From assembly GCF_000177195.2 (NCBI RefSeq), contig NC_015953.1, positions 6,262,001-6,326,000 of the forward strand: 64,000 nucleotides of DNA, written 5' to 3'. A program made the position numbers and the translations under genes. Shown one piece after another: positions 27,001 through 38,000 of this stretch. The DNA comes from Streptomyces sp. SirexAA-E. Its GTDB lineage: Bacteria; Actinomycetota; Actinomycetes; Streptomycetales; Streptomycetaceae. Under the pieces are notes generated by a model, which had not been told where the DNA came from, ran no database searches, and saw only the letters and a list, made by a program, of their open reading frames with translations. The stretch's first letter is position 1; the number at the start of each line of letters is the position of its first letter.

Positions 27001-28907
27001 GGCTCGACCTGACGGACACCGAGGGCAGGCCGCTGGCCACCGTCGAGTCCTACGTCACCCGCCCCGTCGACGCCGACCGGCTCACCGGACGTGTGCGTTC
27101 CCTCTACGTCACCGAGGGCGAACCGCTGCCCGAGTCCGCCGGGCGGCCCGACCGCCGCACCTGGGCCGTGCTCGGCCCGGACGACGCCGGGCTCGGCGCG
27201 CCCGCCCACCCGGGCCTGGCCGCGATCGGCGGCCCGGTGCCCGACGTCGTCGTCCTCCCGGTGCGCGCCCCGCACACCGAAGGGGAGGAGCTGCCGAAGG
27301 CCGTACGCGGCACGCTGGACGCGACGCTCGCGACCGTCCAGGAGTGGCTGGGCGACGAGCGGTGGGCCGGCTCGGTGCTGCTGGTGCTCACCGCCGGCAC
27401 CCTCGCCGACGCCGCCGTGCACGGCCTCGTACGGGCCGCGCAGGCCGAGGACCCGGGCCGGATCGTCCTCGTCGGCCGGGCCGGGCCCGACAGCCCCGTA
27501 CCCGATCTCGCCGCGCTCGCCGCCGTCCTGGACTCCGGGGAGCCGGAGGTGCTGTGGCGCGACGGCCGGGCCCACGCCCCGCGTCTGACGCGCGCCGCGG
27601 AACCGGACACCCCGCGCACGAAGCTCCCCTGGGGCACCGTCCTCGTCACCGGCGGCACCGGGGCGCTCGGCGCCCTGGTGGCCCGCCACCTCGTCACCCG
27701 GCACGGCGTCACCCGCCTGCTCCTCGTCGGCCGGCGTGGGGCGGACGCCCCCGGAGCCGCCGAACTGGCCCGGGAACTGGCCGCCCTGGGCGCCCGTACC
27801 GACCTCGTCGCCTGCGACGTCGCCGACCGGACGGCGCTCGCCGCGCTGCTGGAGGCCCACCCCGTCGACAGCGTCGTGCACACCGCAGGCGTCCTCGACG
27901 ACGGGCTGGTCACCTCGCTCACCCCCGAGCGGCTGGACACCGTGCTCCGGCCCAAGGCGGACGCCGCCTGGCACCTGCACCGGCTCACCCTCGACCGGGG
28001 CCTGTCCCACTTCGTGCTGTTCTCCTCGGCCGCCGGCACCGTCGACGCCTCGGGGCAGGGCAACTACGCCGCCGCCAACGTCTTCCTCGACGCCCTGGCC
28101 GCCCACCGCGCCTCCCACGGCCTGCCCGCCACCTCGCTCGCCTGGGGCCTGTGGGCCGGCGGCGGCATGGGAGCCGGCCTCGACCAGGGCGACGCACAAC
28201 GCGTCGAACGGTCCGGCATCGGCGCGCTCGACCCGGCCGAGGGGCTGGAACTCTTCGACGCGGCCCTGGAGTCCGGGCTCCCCGCCCTGGTGCCGGTCCG
28301 GCTGGACACCGCCGCCCTGCGCCGCCGCGGTGACGACGTACCGGCCGTGCTGCGCACCCTGGCCGGGGTCACCGCCCGCGCGGCGCAGGACGACCGGACC
28401 CGCACCCTCGGGGAGCGCCTGGCCGGGCTGCCGGAGGCGGACCACGCGCACACCGTGCTCGAAGCGGTCCGCACCGAGGTCGCCGCGGTCCTCGGCCACG
28501 ACGGGCCCGCGGCCGTCGCCCCCCGGCGCGCCTTCACCGAGCTCGGCTTCGACTCACTCGCCGCGGTCGAACTGCGCAACCGGCTCAACGCCGTCAGCGG
28601 GCTGCGCCTGCCCTCCACCCTCATCTTCGACTACGCCACCCCGACCGCCCTGGCCGACCACCTCCTCGACCGGCTCGCCCCGGACTCCGGCCCGGAACCG
28701 GCCGATCCCCGGGCCGACGACGAGGTGCGCGACCTCATCGCCCGGATCCCGGTCGCGAGGATCCGCGAGGCGGGACTCCTCGAAGGACTGCTGGAACTCT
28801 CCGCACCCGCACCGGCCCGAGCCGCGGCCGAACAGCCCCTGGACATCAAGTCGATGGGCGTCGCCGACCTGGTGCGGGCGGCCCTGAACCGCAGCAGCCC
28901 CGAGTGA
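18096..28907 (+). CDS. Type I PKS: loading ACP, module 1 and module 2
   Basis: 3603-aa synthase. Order: loading ACP (Ser62); module 1 KS (Cys292 in TACSAS), AT (GHSVG, HAFH: malonyl), DH (His1045 in HVIAGRVLLP, Asp1215), KR (GGTGGLG, Tyr1609), ACP (Ser1773); module 2 KS (Cys2006), AT (GHSVG, HAFH: malonyl), DH (His2752, Asp2916), KR (LDD, B-type, Tyr3324), ACP (Ser3487). It ends in a C-terminal docking helix (VADLVRAAL). No loading AT or KS is present, fitting trans-loading of the amino starter. ATG 18096 has GGAG 8 bp upstream; GTG 18069 is the alternative. Each module should introduce a conjugated double bond. The KR1 LDD position reads VRD. The stop overlaps the open frame of the next PKS. 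Confidence 0.93.
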   Translation: MNGPGSESALARLLAQAAPTQHRRLVTDLVRTAVTEAVEAARPGTSRTLDPAVPLAEQGLDSLAAVDLHRRLTERTGLDLPVGLAYDCPTVRDLADRLLAGERVPDGTAPEPAGDGHSDEPVAIVGIGCRFPGGIGTPADLWRLLADGGEVLSDFPRDRGWDLEQLFDEDPDAPGSSYARTGGFLDTATEFDADFFGISPRESLAMDPQQRLVLETSWLALEDAGIDPGTLRRTAAGMFFGAEVQEYGPRLHDAPDGLDAHLLAGNASSVISGRVAYVLGTEGPAVTVDTACSASLVAVHLARRSLQQGESSLALAGGVAVMGGPGVFTAFSRQRGLSADGRCKAFAAAADGTGFAEGVGVLVLERLSDARRNGHRVLAVVRSSAVNQDGASNGLTAPNGTAQQKLIRRALAEAGLGPADVDVVEAHGTGTRLGDPIEATALLATYGQDRPADAPLLLGSVKSNLGHTQAAAGVAGVIKTVLAMRHGRIPATLHVDAPTPHAAWESGSVELVTEPRPWPETGRPRRAGVSSFGVSGTNAHVILEQPEADDRDEVPDEAPSDTGEAHTAPVPLVFPLSARGEAALRARAADLLPLADTTQPADLAHALATTRAALPDRAVLVAADRDELREALSAVASGSAPVPGRAGGELGFLFTGQGSQRLGMGRELAAALPAFADALDEVCGHFDLQLPQPLKSVLFARPGTPDAELLHRTEYAQPALFAVEVALYRLLESWGVRPDHLAGHSVGEIAAAHVAGVLTLQDATILVAARGRLMQGLPEGGAMAAVRAAESDVAPLLTERTGIAAVNGPASVVISGDVDDVERIAGELAARGHDTKRLRVSHAFHSPLMEPMLAEFRRVARVLDYAEPTVPVVSTVTGAPVGAELCDPEYWVDHVRAQVRFHDAVRWLADAGVRTFLEIGPDAVLTAMGPDCTDAPGTAFLPVLRRGRPEVREAVTALAAAHARGVPVDWARHYAGQEARRVELPGYPFQRRRFWLEPGAPADATGLGQITAGHPLLAAVVAVGAEGVVLTGRLSTRTHPWLADHVIAGRVLLPGTAFVELALRAGDHVGATGLEELTLGAPLVLAPDEHVAVQVAVGEADDTGRRTVSVHSRAGEDTPWTRHAAGVLTDAAPPAGGTDAGVGTEAEAWPPPDAEPLDVTEVYADLADQGYAYGPVFQGLRAAWRHGEHILAEVALPEDATADATRFRLHPALLDAALHAADLDAPPRGEVLLPFAWTGVRLHATGATALRVRITRGDGDTVGLHLADTTGAPVADVEAMTSLPVPDTDVLYTVRWSPHPRPATTAPLRTTVLDGAAHPAGPPHDGPGEEALAAAVDALFGATAPDAVVYRPAGPAGADAAEARAHVLGTLRLLRIWQADERAAATRLVVVTGPHSPAHAAVRGLVRSAQAENPGRYVLLEHDGLPSEAELRQALATGEPELSLAGGRFAVARLAAEPAAAPRPAADWGTVLITGGTGGLGALLARHLVRTHGVRRLVLAGRRGHAPELHAELTALGAEVTVAACDVGDREALRELLDRHPVDSVVHAAGTVRDGIVESLTDGMVDEVFHAKAAGAWHLHELTLDRDLSHFVLFSSLAAVLDGPGQGNYAAANAYLDALAAHRAAHGLPATALAWSLWATGTGMGAALDAAALERVAAYGVPGLSAEHSLRLFDVAVRSGGPHLVPVEIDAAAVRRRPDGPPPLLSSLVRPVTRRAAAHAAPQPERGMAQLPAADRERALLELVRTEVAAVLRHDSPSAVDPGRAFTELGFDSLAAVELRNRLNTVTGLRLPATLVFDHPTSRALADHIRDALFGTSRPAAEPVAGPRPADESDPVVIVGMGCRYPGGVRSPEDLWRLVADGVDAVGDFPADRGWDTDTLYDPEPGTPGRTYTREGAFLHDAADFDPGFFGIGPREATAMDPQQRLLLEVSWEALERSAIDPAVLRGSRTGVFAGVMYHDYGTWLTEVPDDLAAYLGNGSLGSVVSGRVAYALGLEGPAVTVDTACSSSLVTLHLAAQALRQGECDLALVGGVTVMSTPDTFVDFARQRGLAADGRCKSFAAAADGTGWGEGVGVLVVERLSDALRNGHRVLATVRGSAVNQDGASNGLTAPNGPSQQRVIRAALAAAGLTPADVDAVEAHGTGTTLGDPIEAQALLATYGQERPDDAPLWLGSVKSNMGHTQAAAGVAGIIKMVMAMGHGTLPRTLHVDAPSPQVDWTAGAVRLLTDERPWHTPDRPRRAGISSFGISGTNAHVILEEFTGAEAEPAEPDPATVPPVSALPVSARSPEALRGQAARLRELTGTAPADLGLALATTRGTHPHRAVVLATDERHTAEALEALARGHEAPGLLVTGTATDGTLAHLFSGQGAQRPGMGRDWYDTYPVYAEHFDRIAELFAKHLERPLAEVVFGEHPDVLEQTAYTQAALFTTQVALHRLLESFGIRPAWLAGHSVGEFAAAHVAGVWSLQDAVTAVAARGRLMQALPPGGAMASVQASEEEVAPLLDERCGIAAVNGPRAVVVSGEEDAVATVAAHFATTRRLRVSHAFHSPLMEPMLDEFRQVMAALPAAEPVLPIVSTLTGVQATAAELGSADYWVRHVRQTVRFADAVGTLAAQGVDTFLELGAAPVLTALGPDCVPDAAETVFVPTARKDTAQVPGLLAALAAVHTRGTDVDWAVLYEGYAGRRTELPTYAFEHRPYWLPTAAARGDAAGHGLATADHPLVSARLDLPGDAGTLLTGRISTATHPVLSQHAVLGSVLVPGAALVDLALHAGRLTGRPVLEELTLQAPLALPGDEAVRLQVAARPDGSVEIHSRPENAPEDEDWTRHATGTLTGTGTDAPATTAQAGAWPPPGAVPLDTAGLYPRLHGEGYDYGPVFRGVRTAWRLGDTVLAELELPDEARQDAARHTLHPALLDSALHATSLTDEGPGDDTPAGTIALPFAWTGVTAHGTGALAARVRVTRGEDGTRLDLTDTEGRPLATVESYVTRPVDADRLTGRVRSLYVTEGEPLPESAGRPDRRTWAVLGPDDAGLGAPAHPGLAAIGGPVPDVVVLPVRAPHTEGEELPKAVRGTLDATLATVQEWLGDERWAGSVLLVLTAGTLADAAVHGLVRAAQAEDPGRIVLVGRAGPDSPVPDLAALAAVLDSGEPEVLWRDGRAHAPRLTRAAEPDTPRTKLPWGTVLVTGGTGALGALVARHLVTRHGVTRLLLVGRRGADAPGAAELARELAALGARTDLVACDVADRTALAALLEAHPVDSVVHTAGVLDDGLVTSLTPERLDTVLRPKADAAWHLHRLTLDRGLSHFVLFSSAAGTVDASGQGNYAAANVFLDALAAHRASHGLPATSLAWGLWAGGGMGAGLDQGDAQRVERSGIGALDPAEGLELFDAALESGLPALVPVRLDTAALRRRGDDVPAVLRTLAGVTARAAQDDRTRTLGERLAGLPEADHAHTVLEAVRTEVAAVLGHDGPAAVAPRRAFTELGFDSLAAVELRNRLNAVSGLRLPSTLIFDYATPTALADHLLDRLAPDSGPEPADPRADDEVRDLIARIPVARIREAGLLEGLLELSAPAPARAAAEQPLDIKSMGVADLVRAALNRSSPE

Positions 28908-29026
28908 CCAGCCCCGGTGCCGGACGACGCGCCGCGTCCGGCACCGGCGAACCGCCTCCGGCGCACCCCCACCGCACCCCCATCGCATCATCAGCGCCGT
29001 CGAGTCAGCAGGGAGCGACACCGACC

Positions 29027-32000
29027 GTGGACACATCCGTCGAGCAGATCGTCGAGGCGCTGCGCGAGGCCATGCTCGAGAACGAGCGGCTGCGCCGGCA
29101 CAACGACCGGATTGCCGAAGCCGCGCACGAGCCCGTCGCCGTCGTCGCCATGAGCTGCCGCTACCCCGGCGGCGTCAGCACCCCCGAACAGCTGTGGCAG
29201 CTGGTCGACGCCGGGGTGGACGCCGTGGGCGACTTCCCCGCGGACCGCGACTGGGACGTCGACGCCATCTACGACCCCGACCCCGACGCGCCGAACCGCA
29301 CCCATGTGCGCGAAGGCGGATTCCTCTACGACGCACCGCGGTTCGACCCGGGCTTCTTCGGGATCAGCCCGCGCGAGGCCGTCGCCATGGACCCGCAGCA
29401 GCGGCTGCTGCTGGAGACCGCCTGGGAGGCGTTCGAACGCGCCGGCATCGACCCGCACACCCTGCGCGGCAGCCGCACCGGCATCTACGCCGGGGTCATG
29501 TACCACGACTACGGCAGCTGGCTCACGGACGTCCCCGAGGGCGTCGAGGGCTACCTGGGCAACGGCAACCTCGGCAGCGTCGCCTCCGGCCGCGTGTCCT
29601 ACACCCTCGGACTGGAGGGCCCTGCCGTCACCGTCGACACCGCCTGCTCCTCCTCGCTGGTCGCCCTCCACCTGGCCGTACAGGCCCTGCGCACCGGTGA
29701 GTGCGGCCTCGCGCTGGCCGGCGGGGTGACCGTCATGTCGACCCCGGACACCTTCATCGACTTCTCCCGGCAGCGCGGCCTCGCCCAGGACGGCCGCTGC
29801 AAGTCCTTCGCCGAGGGCGCGGACGGCACCGGCTGGGGCGAGGGCGTGGGCATGCTGCTCCTGGAGCGGCTGAGCGACGCCCGCCGCAACGGCCACCGGG
29901 TGCTCGCCGTGGTGCGCGGCACCGCCGTCAACCAGGACGGCGCGTCGAACGGCCTGACCGCGCCCAACGGCCCCTCCCAGCAGCGCGTCATCCGCGCGGC
30001 CCTCGCCGACGCCCGCCTGGAACCCCACCAGGTGCACGCCGTGGAGGCGCACGGCACGGGCACCCCGCTCGGCGACCCGATCGAGGCCCAGGCGCTCATG
30101 GCCACCTACGGCCAGGACCGCGCGGAACCGCTGTGGCTGGGCTCGGTGAAGTCCAACATCGGGCACACCCAGGCCGCCGCCGGAGTCGCCGGCGTCATCA
30201 AGATGGTGATGGCCATGCGCCACGGCCGGCTGCCCCGGACCCTGCACGCCGAACGGCCCACCACCCAGGTCGACTGGGAGGCCGGCGCCGTCGAGCTGCT
30301 CGGCGAGCCGCGCGAGTGGCCCGCCCCCGGCGAGCCCCGCCGAGCCGCCGTGTCCTCCTTCGGGATCAGCGGCACCAACGCCCACGTCATCGTGGAGGCG
30401 GCCCCCGAGCCCGAGCCACGTGCCGAGGAGCCGGTCTGGGACCGCCCCCTGCCGCTGGTGCTGTCCGGCCGCGACGACGCGGCGCTGGCCGCGCAGGCCC
30501 GCCGCCTCCTGGACCACCTGGAGACCGGCACCGACCCCGTGCCCGACGTCGCCCACACCCTGGCCACCGCCCGCGCCGCCCTGGACCGGCGGGCCGTCGT
30601 CGTCGGCGCGGACCCGACCGCCGTGACCGCCGACCTCACCGCCCTGGCCGAGGGCGACCCGGCGTCCGGCGTGGTGCGCGGTTCACCGGCGGGGGAGTCC
30701 CGCGTCGCGTTCGTCTTCCCCGGGCAGGGCTCCCAGTGGGCCGGCATGGCCGCCGACCTGCTGGACGACTCGCCGGTGTTCGCCGCCACCATGGCGGACT
30801 GCGCCGAGGCCCTCGGCCCCTTCACCGACTGGGACCTCCTGGAGACCGTACGCGAACGCCGCCCGCTGGAACGGGTGGACGTCGTACAGCCCGCGCTGTG
30901 GGCGATCATGGTGTCGCTGGCCGAGGTGTGGCGTGCCCACGGGGTGCGTCCCGCCGCCGTCATCGGCCACTCCCAGGGCGAGATCGCCGCCGCCTGCGTG
31001 GCCGGCGCCCTCAGCCTGTCCGACGGGGCCCGCGTCGTGGCCCTGCGCAGCCAGGCCATCGCCGAGGTGCTCTCCGGCCGCGGCGGCATGATGTCGGTGG
31101 CCCTGCCCGAGTCCCGGGCCCGCGAACTCGTCGCCGGCCACGACGGCCGGGTCGCGGTGGCCGCGGTCAACGGCGCCTCCTCCGTGGTGCTCTCCGGGGA
31201 CGCCGACGTCCTGGACGCCCTGCGCGAGACGGTCGTCGCCGACGGCGGACGTGCCAAACGGCTGCCGGTGGACTACGCCTCGCACTGCGCCCACGTCGAG
31301 TCGATCCGCGAACGGCTCCTGACCGACCTCGCGGACGTGCGGGCGCGCGCCGCCGACGTGCCGTTCTACTCCACCGTCACCGGCGGCGTGCTGGACACCA
31401 CCACGCTGGACGCCGGTTACTGGTACACCAACCTGCGCCGCAGCGTCCTGTTCGAGCCGACCACCCGGTCCCTGCTGGAGGCCGGCTACGGGGTGTTCGT
31501 CGAGTGCAGCCCGCACCCGGTCCTGCTCAACAGCATCGAGGAGACGGCCGACGCCGCGGACACGGCCGTCACCGGCCTCGGCTCGCTGCGCCGCGACGAC
31601 GGAGGCGCCCGGCGCCTGCTCACCTCGCTGGGCGAGGCGTTCGTGGCCGGTGTGCCGGTCGACTGGTCCCCGGCGTTCGCCGGGATGCCGGTGCGCGTCG
31701 CCGACTTGCCCACCTACGCCTTCCAGCGGGAGCGCCACTGGCTCGGCCGGTCCGCGGCCACCGGTGACGTCACCGCCGCCGGGCTCCGGAGCGCCGGACA
31801 CCCGCTGCTGGGCGCCGCCGTCACGGTCGCCGGCGGAGGCACCCTCCTCACCGGCCGGCTCTCGCTGTCCACCACCCCCTGGCTGGCCGACCACGCCGTC
31901 TCCGGCACCGTCCTGCTGCCCGGCACCGCGCTGGTGGAGCTGGCGCTGAGCGCCGGTCACGACCTCGGCTGCGGACACGTCACCGAACTCACCCTCCAGG

Positions 32001-35000
32001 AGCCCCTGACGCTGCCCGAGCGGGGCGCCGTCCAGCTCCAGCTGCACGTGGCCGACACCGGCGAAGACGGCCACCGCGCGGTGACCGTCCACTCCCGCCC
32101 CGAGGCCGACGACGAGGCCGCCTGGACCCTGAACGCCTCGGGCCTGCTCGCACCGCAGACCGCGCCACCCGCCTTCGACCTCGCGGCCTGGCCGCCCCCG
32201 GGCGCCGAACCGGTTCCGGTGGACGACGCCTACGCCGAACTGGCGTCCCTCGGCTACGACTACGGGCCCGCCTTCCAGGGCCTGCGTGCGGCCTGGCGGC
32301 GCGGCGACGAGACGTACGCCGAGGTCGAACTCCCCGGCGAGGCGGGTGCCTTCGCCCTCCACCCGGCCCTCTTCGACGCCGCCCTGCACGCCGACGGTCT
32401 CGGCGCGCAGGGCCAGGAGGCCGCCCGGCTGCCCTTCGCCTGGACCGGTGTGTCGCTGTACGCGGCCGGGGCCACCGCCCTGCGGGTGCGCCTCCGCGGC
32501 GGCGACACGCTCTCCCTGGAACTAGCCGACCCCACCGGTGCCCCGGTCGCCGCCGTCGAGGCCCTGGTCTCCCGCCCGGTCGACGGCCGGGTGCCGGCCT
32601 CCCCGGTCCGCGCCGACGACCTGTACCGGCTGGACTGGCCCGCGGTGCCCGTACCGGACGCGGCGGTCCCCGCCCATGCCGTCCTGGACGAGAGGGGCAC
32701 GGCCGCGCTCGCCTCGGTGCCCGACTGGGTGGTCCTGCCGGTGACCGGCGGCGACGACCCGGTGGCGGCGGTACGCGAGACGACCGGACGGGTCCTGGCC
32801 GCCCTGCACGACTGGCTGGCGGACGAGCGTACGGCCGGTGCCCGGCTGCTGGTCCTCACCGACGGCGCGGTCACCACCGGCGAGGAGGACGTCCGCGATC
32901 TGGCGGGCGCCGCCGTGTGGGGCCTCGTCCGGGCCGCGCAGGGCGAACACCCGGACCGCGTCGTCCTCGTGGACAGCGCCCGGGGGACGGCGGACGACGC
33001 CCGGACAGCCGCCGTACGCGCCGCCGCGGCGAGCGGCGAGCCGCAACTGGCGCTGCGCGGGAACGCCGTCAGGGTGCCCCGGCTGGCCCGAGCCGTCGTC
33101 CGGGGGAGCGCCGCCACGCTCGACCCCGACGGCACCGTGCTGATCACCGGCGGCACCGGCGTGCTCGGCGCCGTGGTCGCCCGGCACCTGGCCACCGAAC
33201 ACGGTGTGCGCCGCCTGGTCCTGGCCGGGCGCAGCGGCACCGCCGCGGACGACTTCGCCGACCTCGCCGAGCAGGGCGTCCGGATCGTCGTCGCCCGCTG
33301 CGACGCCGCCGAGCGGGACGAGCTGGCCGCGCTCCTGGCGGAGGTGCCCGACGCGCACCCGCTGACCGCGGTGGTCCACCTCGCGGGCGTCATCGACGAC
33401 GGGCTGGTCACCGACCAGACCCCCGAGCGCCTGGACGCCGTGCTGCGGCCCAAGGCGGACGCAGCCTGGAACCTGCACGAGCTCACCCGGGACGCGGACC
33501 TGGCGGCGTTCGTGCTGTTCTCCTCGGCCGCGGGCACCGTCGACGGGGCCGGGCAGTCCGGATACGCCGCCGCCAACGCGTTCCTCGACGCCCTCGCCGC
33601 GCACCGCGTCTCCCTGGGACTGCCCGCGCTCTCGCTGGCCTGGGGCTTCTGGGAACAGCGCACCGGCATGACCGCCCACCTCAGCGACGCCGACGTCGAG
33701 CGGATGGCGCGGGCGGGGGTCCGGCCCCTGCCCACCGAGGAGGGACTGCGGCTGCTCGACACCGCCCTCGCCGCCGACGAGCCGCTGCTGCTGCCCATCG
33801 GCCTGGACCTGCGTGCCCTGCGCGGCGCGGGCGAAGTCCCCGCCCTGCTGCGCGGTCTGCTGCCCGCCCCCGCCCGCCGGGCCGCCGCCGCCCGGGCCAC
33901 CGGGACCTCGCTCGCCGACCGGCTGGCCCACCTGGGCGCCGCCGAACGGGACGCGGAGCTGCGGGAGCTGATCCGCACCCAGGTGGCCGCCGTCCTCGGC
34001 CACGGTGCCGACATGGTGCTCGACCCGCGCCGCTCCTTCCGCGAGGCCGGGTTCGACTCGCTGACCGCGGTCGAACTGCGCAACCGCCTGGGCGGCGCCG
34101 TCGGACTGCGGCTGCCCGCCACCCTCGTCTTCGACCACCCCGACGCCGACGCCCTCGTGCGGTACCTGAGGACGGAACTTTTCGGCACCGACGCCGAGGA
34201 CACCCCCGGGGACGTGGCACCGCGGGCGGCGTTCGCGGCGGACGAGCCCGTGGCGATCGTCGGCATGGCCTGCCGCTACCCGGGCGGTGTCACCACCCCC
34301 GAGGAGCTCTGGCGGCTGCTGGCCGACGGCGCGGACGGCATGGGCGACTTCCCGGACGACCGGGGATGGGACCTGGACACCCTCTACGACCCGGAGCCCG
34401 GCAAGCCCGGCCACTGCAGCACCCGCTCGGGTGGATTCCTGTACGACGCCGCGGACTTCGACCACGACTTCTTCGGCATCGGCCCCCGCGAGGCCCTCGC
34501 CATGGACCCGCAGCAGCGGCTGCTGCTGGAGACCTCCTGGGAGGCCCTGGAGCGCGCCGGCATCGACCCGCACAGCGTGCGCGGCAGCCGGACCGGGGTG
34601 TTCGCGGGCGTCATGTACCACGACTACGGCAGCCGGCTGCGCGACGTCCCGGAGGCCGTCCGCGACTACCTCGGCAACGGGAGCCTCGGCAGCGTCGTCT
34701 CCGGCCGGGTCGCCTACGCCCTCGGCCTGGAGGGCCCCGCCCTCACCGTCGACACCGCCTGCTCCTCGTCGCTGGTGGCGCTGCACCTGGCCGCGCAGGC
34801 GCTGCGGCGGGGCGAGTGCACCCTGGCGATGGCCGGCGGCGTCTCCGTGATGTCGACCGTCGACACGTTCGTCGACTTCAGCCGGCAGCGCAATCTCGCC
34901 GCGGACGGCCGGGTCAAGTCCTTCGCCGAGGAGGCGGACGGCACGGCCCTGTCGGAGGGCGCCGGTGTGCTGGTGTTGGAGCGGTTGTCGGATGCGCGGC

Positions 35001-38000
35001 GGGCGGGGCATCGGGTGTTGGCGTTGGTGCGGGGGAGTGCGGTGAATCAGGATGGTGCGTCGAATGGTCTGACGGCGCCGAACGGTCCGTCTCAGCAGCG
35101 GGTGTTGGGTCAGGCGTTGGTGTCGGCGGGTGTGTCGGCGGCTGAGGTGGATGTGGTGGAGGCGCATGGGACGGGGACGGAGTTGGGTGATCCGATCGAG
35201 GCGCAGGCGTTGTTGGCTGTGTACGGGGGCGAGCGTGAGGTGCCGTTGTGGTTGGGGTCGGTGAAGTCGAATCTGGGGCATACGCAGGCGGCTGCGGGTG
35301 TGGCGGGTGTGATGAAGATGGTGTTGGCGTTGGGGGAGGGGGTGTTGCCTCGGACGTTGTATGTGGGTGAGCCGTCGCGGAAGGTGGAGTGGGGTGCGGG
35401 GCGGGTGCGGTTGCTGGAGGAGGAGCGGAGTTGGGAGCGGGGTGAGCGGGTGCGTCGTGCGGGGGTGTCGTCCTTCGGGATCAGTGGGACCAACGCCCAC
35501 GTGATTTTGGAGGAGGCACCCGCCGAGGACATCCCCTCCCACACCGAGGCCGGGATCCAGGCCCCCCTGCTGCCCGTGGTCCTCTCCGGCGCCACCCCCG
35601 AGGCACTGGCCGACCAGGCCGGCCGGCTGCGCGCCGTCGCCGACGAGCGGATCGCCGACCTCGTCCACTCGCTGGCCACGGGCCGTGCCGCCCTCACCCA
35701 CCGGGGCGCGGTCGTCGCCCGGAACCGGGACGAACTGCTGGCCGGCCTGACCGCGCTGGCCGACGGCGCCACCACCGACACCGTGGTGCGCGGCCGGCCC
35801 GTCGCCGGCCGCACCGCCTTCCTGTTCACCGGGCAGGGCGCCCAGCGGACCGGCATGGGCCGCGGCCTCTACGACACCCACCCCGCCTTCCGGCAGGCCC
35901 TGGACGAGGCGTGCGAGGCCCTGGACCCCCACCTGGACCGGCCGCTGCGCGAGGTCATGTGGGCCGAACCGGGAACCGAGGCGGCCGAGTCGCTCGATCA
36001 CACGCTCTACACCCAGAGCGCCCTGTTCGCGGTGGAAACGGCCCTGTACCGCCTGCTGGAGTCCTACGGCATCCGCCCGGACCGGCTGGCCGGCCACTCC
36101 ATCGGTGAACTGACCGCCGCCCACGTCGCCGGTGTCTGGGGCCTCGCGGACGCGGCCCGGCTGGTGACCGCGCGCGGCCGGCTCATGCAGGCCCTGCCCG
36201 CCGGTGGCGCCATGCTCGCCGTGGACGCGACCGAGGACGAGGTGCTGCCGCACCTCGGCCCCGAGGTGTCCCTGGCCGCCGTCAACGGCCCCCGCGCGGT
36301 CGTGGTCTCGGGAACGGGTGCGGCGGTGGACGCGGTCGCCGCCGCCTTCGCCGACCGCCGTACCAAGCGGCTGCGGGTCAGCCACGCCTTCCACTCGCCC
36401 CTGATGGACCCGATGCTGGCCGAGTTCGAGAAGACCGCCCGCGAGCTGCGCTACGCCGCGCCCGCGATCCCCGTCGTCTCCGACGTCACCGGCACGTACG
36501 CCACCGAGGACGAGCTGTGCTCGCCCGAGTACTGGGTGCGCCACGTCCGTGAGGCCGTCCGCTTCGGGGACGTGATCCGCACGCTGGAGGACGACGGCGT
36601 CCGTACCTTCCTCGAACTCGGCCCCGACGCCGTCCTGTCGGCCATGGGCACGCACGCCCTCGCCGACCCGGACCGGTCGGTGCTCGTACCGGCCCTGCGC
36701 CGCGAGCGCGACGAGGAGGTGACCTTCGCCGCACTCGTCGCCACCGCCCACGTCCGGGGCCTGGCCGTCGACTGGCGGCGGATCCACGCCGGCACCGACG
36801 CCCGCCGCGTCGACCTGCCGACGTACGCCTTCCAGCGGCAGCGGCTCTGGCTGGCGGACGGGCCCGGGGCGGCCACCGACGCCGGCGGGCTCGGCCAGTC
36901 GCCCGCCGGGCACCCGATGCTCGGCGCCGCCCTCACCCTGGCCACCGACGGCACCGTCGCGCTGACCGGCCGCCTCTCCCTGGCCACCCACCCCTGGCTG
37001 GCCGACCACGCCGTCGCGGGAGTCGTCCTGGTCCCCGGCAGCGCCTTCGTGGAACTCGCCCTCCAGGCCGGGGACCGCGCCGGCTGCCCGCACGTGGAGG
37101 AACTCACCCTGGAACGGCCGCTGGTCCTGGCCGGGCACGGTTCCGTGCACCTCCAGGTGACCGCCGCGGCCCCCGACGCCGACGGACGCAGGCAACTGGC
37201 CGTGCACGCCCGGCCCGAGGGGACCGACGGCGACTGGTCACGGCACGCCACCGGCGTCCTCGCCCCGCGGACCACGCCCGAACCGGCCCCCGTCGCCGTC
37301 TGGCCGCCCGAGGGAGCCGTCCCCGTCGAGGTGAGCGGTCTGTACGACCACCTCGCCGAACAGGGGTACGGCTACGGCCCGCTGTTCCGCTGCCTGCGCG
37401 CCGCCTGGCGGCTCGGCGACGAGGTCTGCGCCGAACTCGTCCTCCCCGACGCCGACGCGGCCGACGGCTTCGGACTGCACCCCGCGCTCCTCGACTCGGC
37501 GCTCCACGCCATCGACCTGCTCGACGGCCAGGACCCGGCCGTCATGACGCTGCCCTTCGCATGGGAGGGCGTCACCCTGCACGCCACCGGCGCCACGGCC
37601 CTGCGGCTGCGGCTCACCCCGCACGGCACCGACCACATGACCCTGGGCCTCCACGACGTCTCGGGCGCACCGGTCGCCGAGGCGGCGTCGCTGCGCATCC
37701 GCCAGGTGACGGCCGAACAGCTGAACGCCGCCGCGCCCGACCCCGGGGACCTGTTCGCCCTGCGCTGGGCCCCGGCGCGGGTGACCGCCGACGAGGCGGC
37801 GGCCGAACCGCGCGTCCTGACCGTGACCCCGGACGGAGCCCCGGACGGCGACCTGCCGGCCCGGGCCCGCGAGACCGCCGTACGCACCCTCGCCGCGCTC
37901 CAGGAACACCTGGTCGCGCCCGCCGACGGCGCCCCCCTGGTCGTCGTCACCCGGTCCGCCGTCGCCGTCGACGGGACCCTGCCGGACCCGGCCCAGGCCG

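Noticed and set aside
28904..29026. GTG 28904 as start of the second PKS (overlapping the previous stop)
   Set aside because: It would add a Pro/Ser-rich tail before the docking helix; GTG 29027 has a ribosome site and begins at the docking helix. Not fully excluded.
20631..37207. Very long minus-strand open frames (for example 20631-23795, 24732-28499, 32522-37207) opposite the PKS genes
   Set aside because: They are stop-free only because of the extreme GC content; their protein is repetitive Gly/Arg/Ala/Val-rich sequence without domains, and the plus strand has perfect PKS domains throughout.
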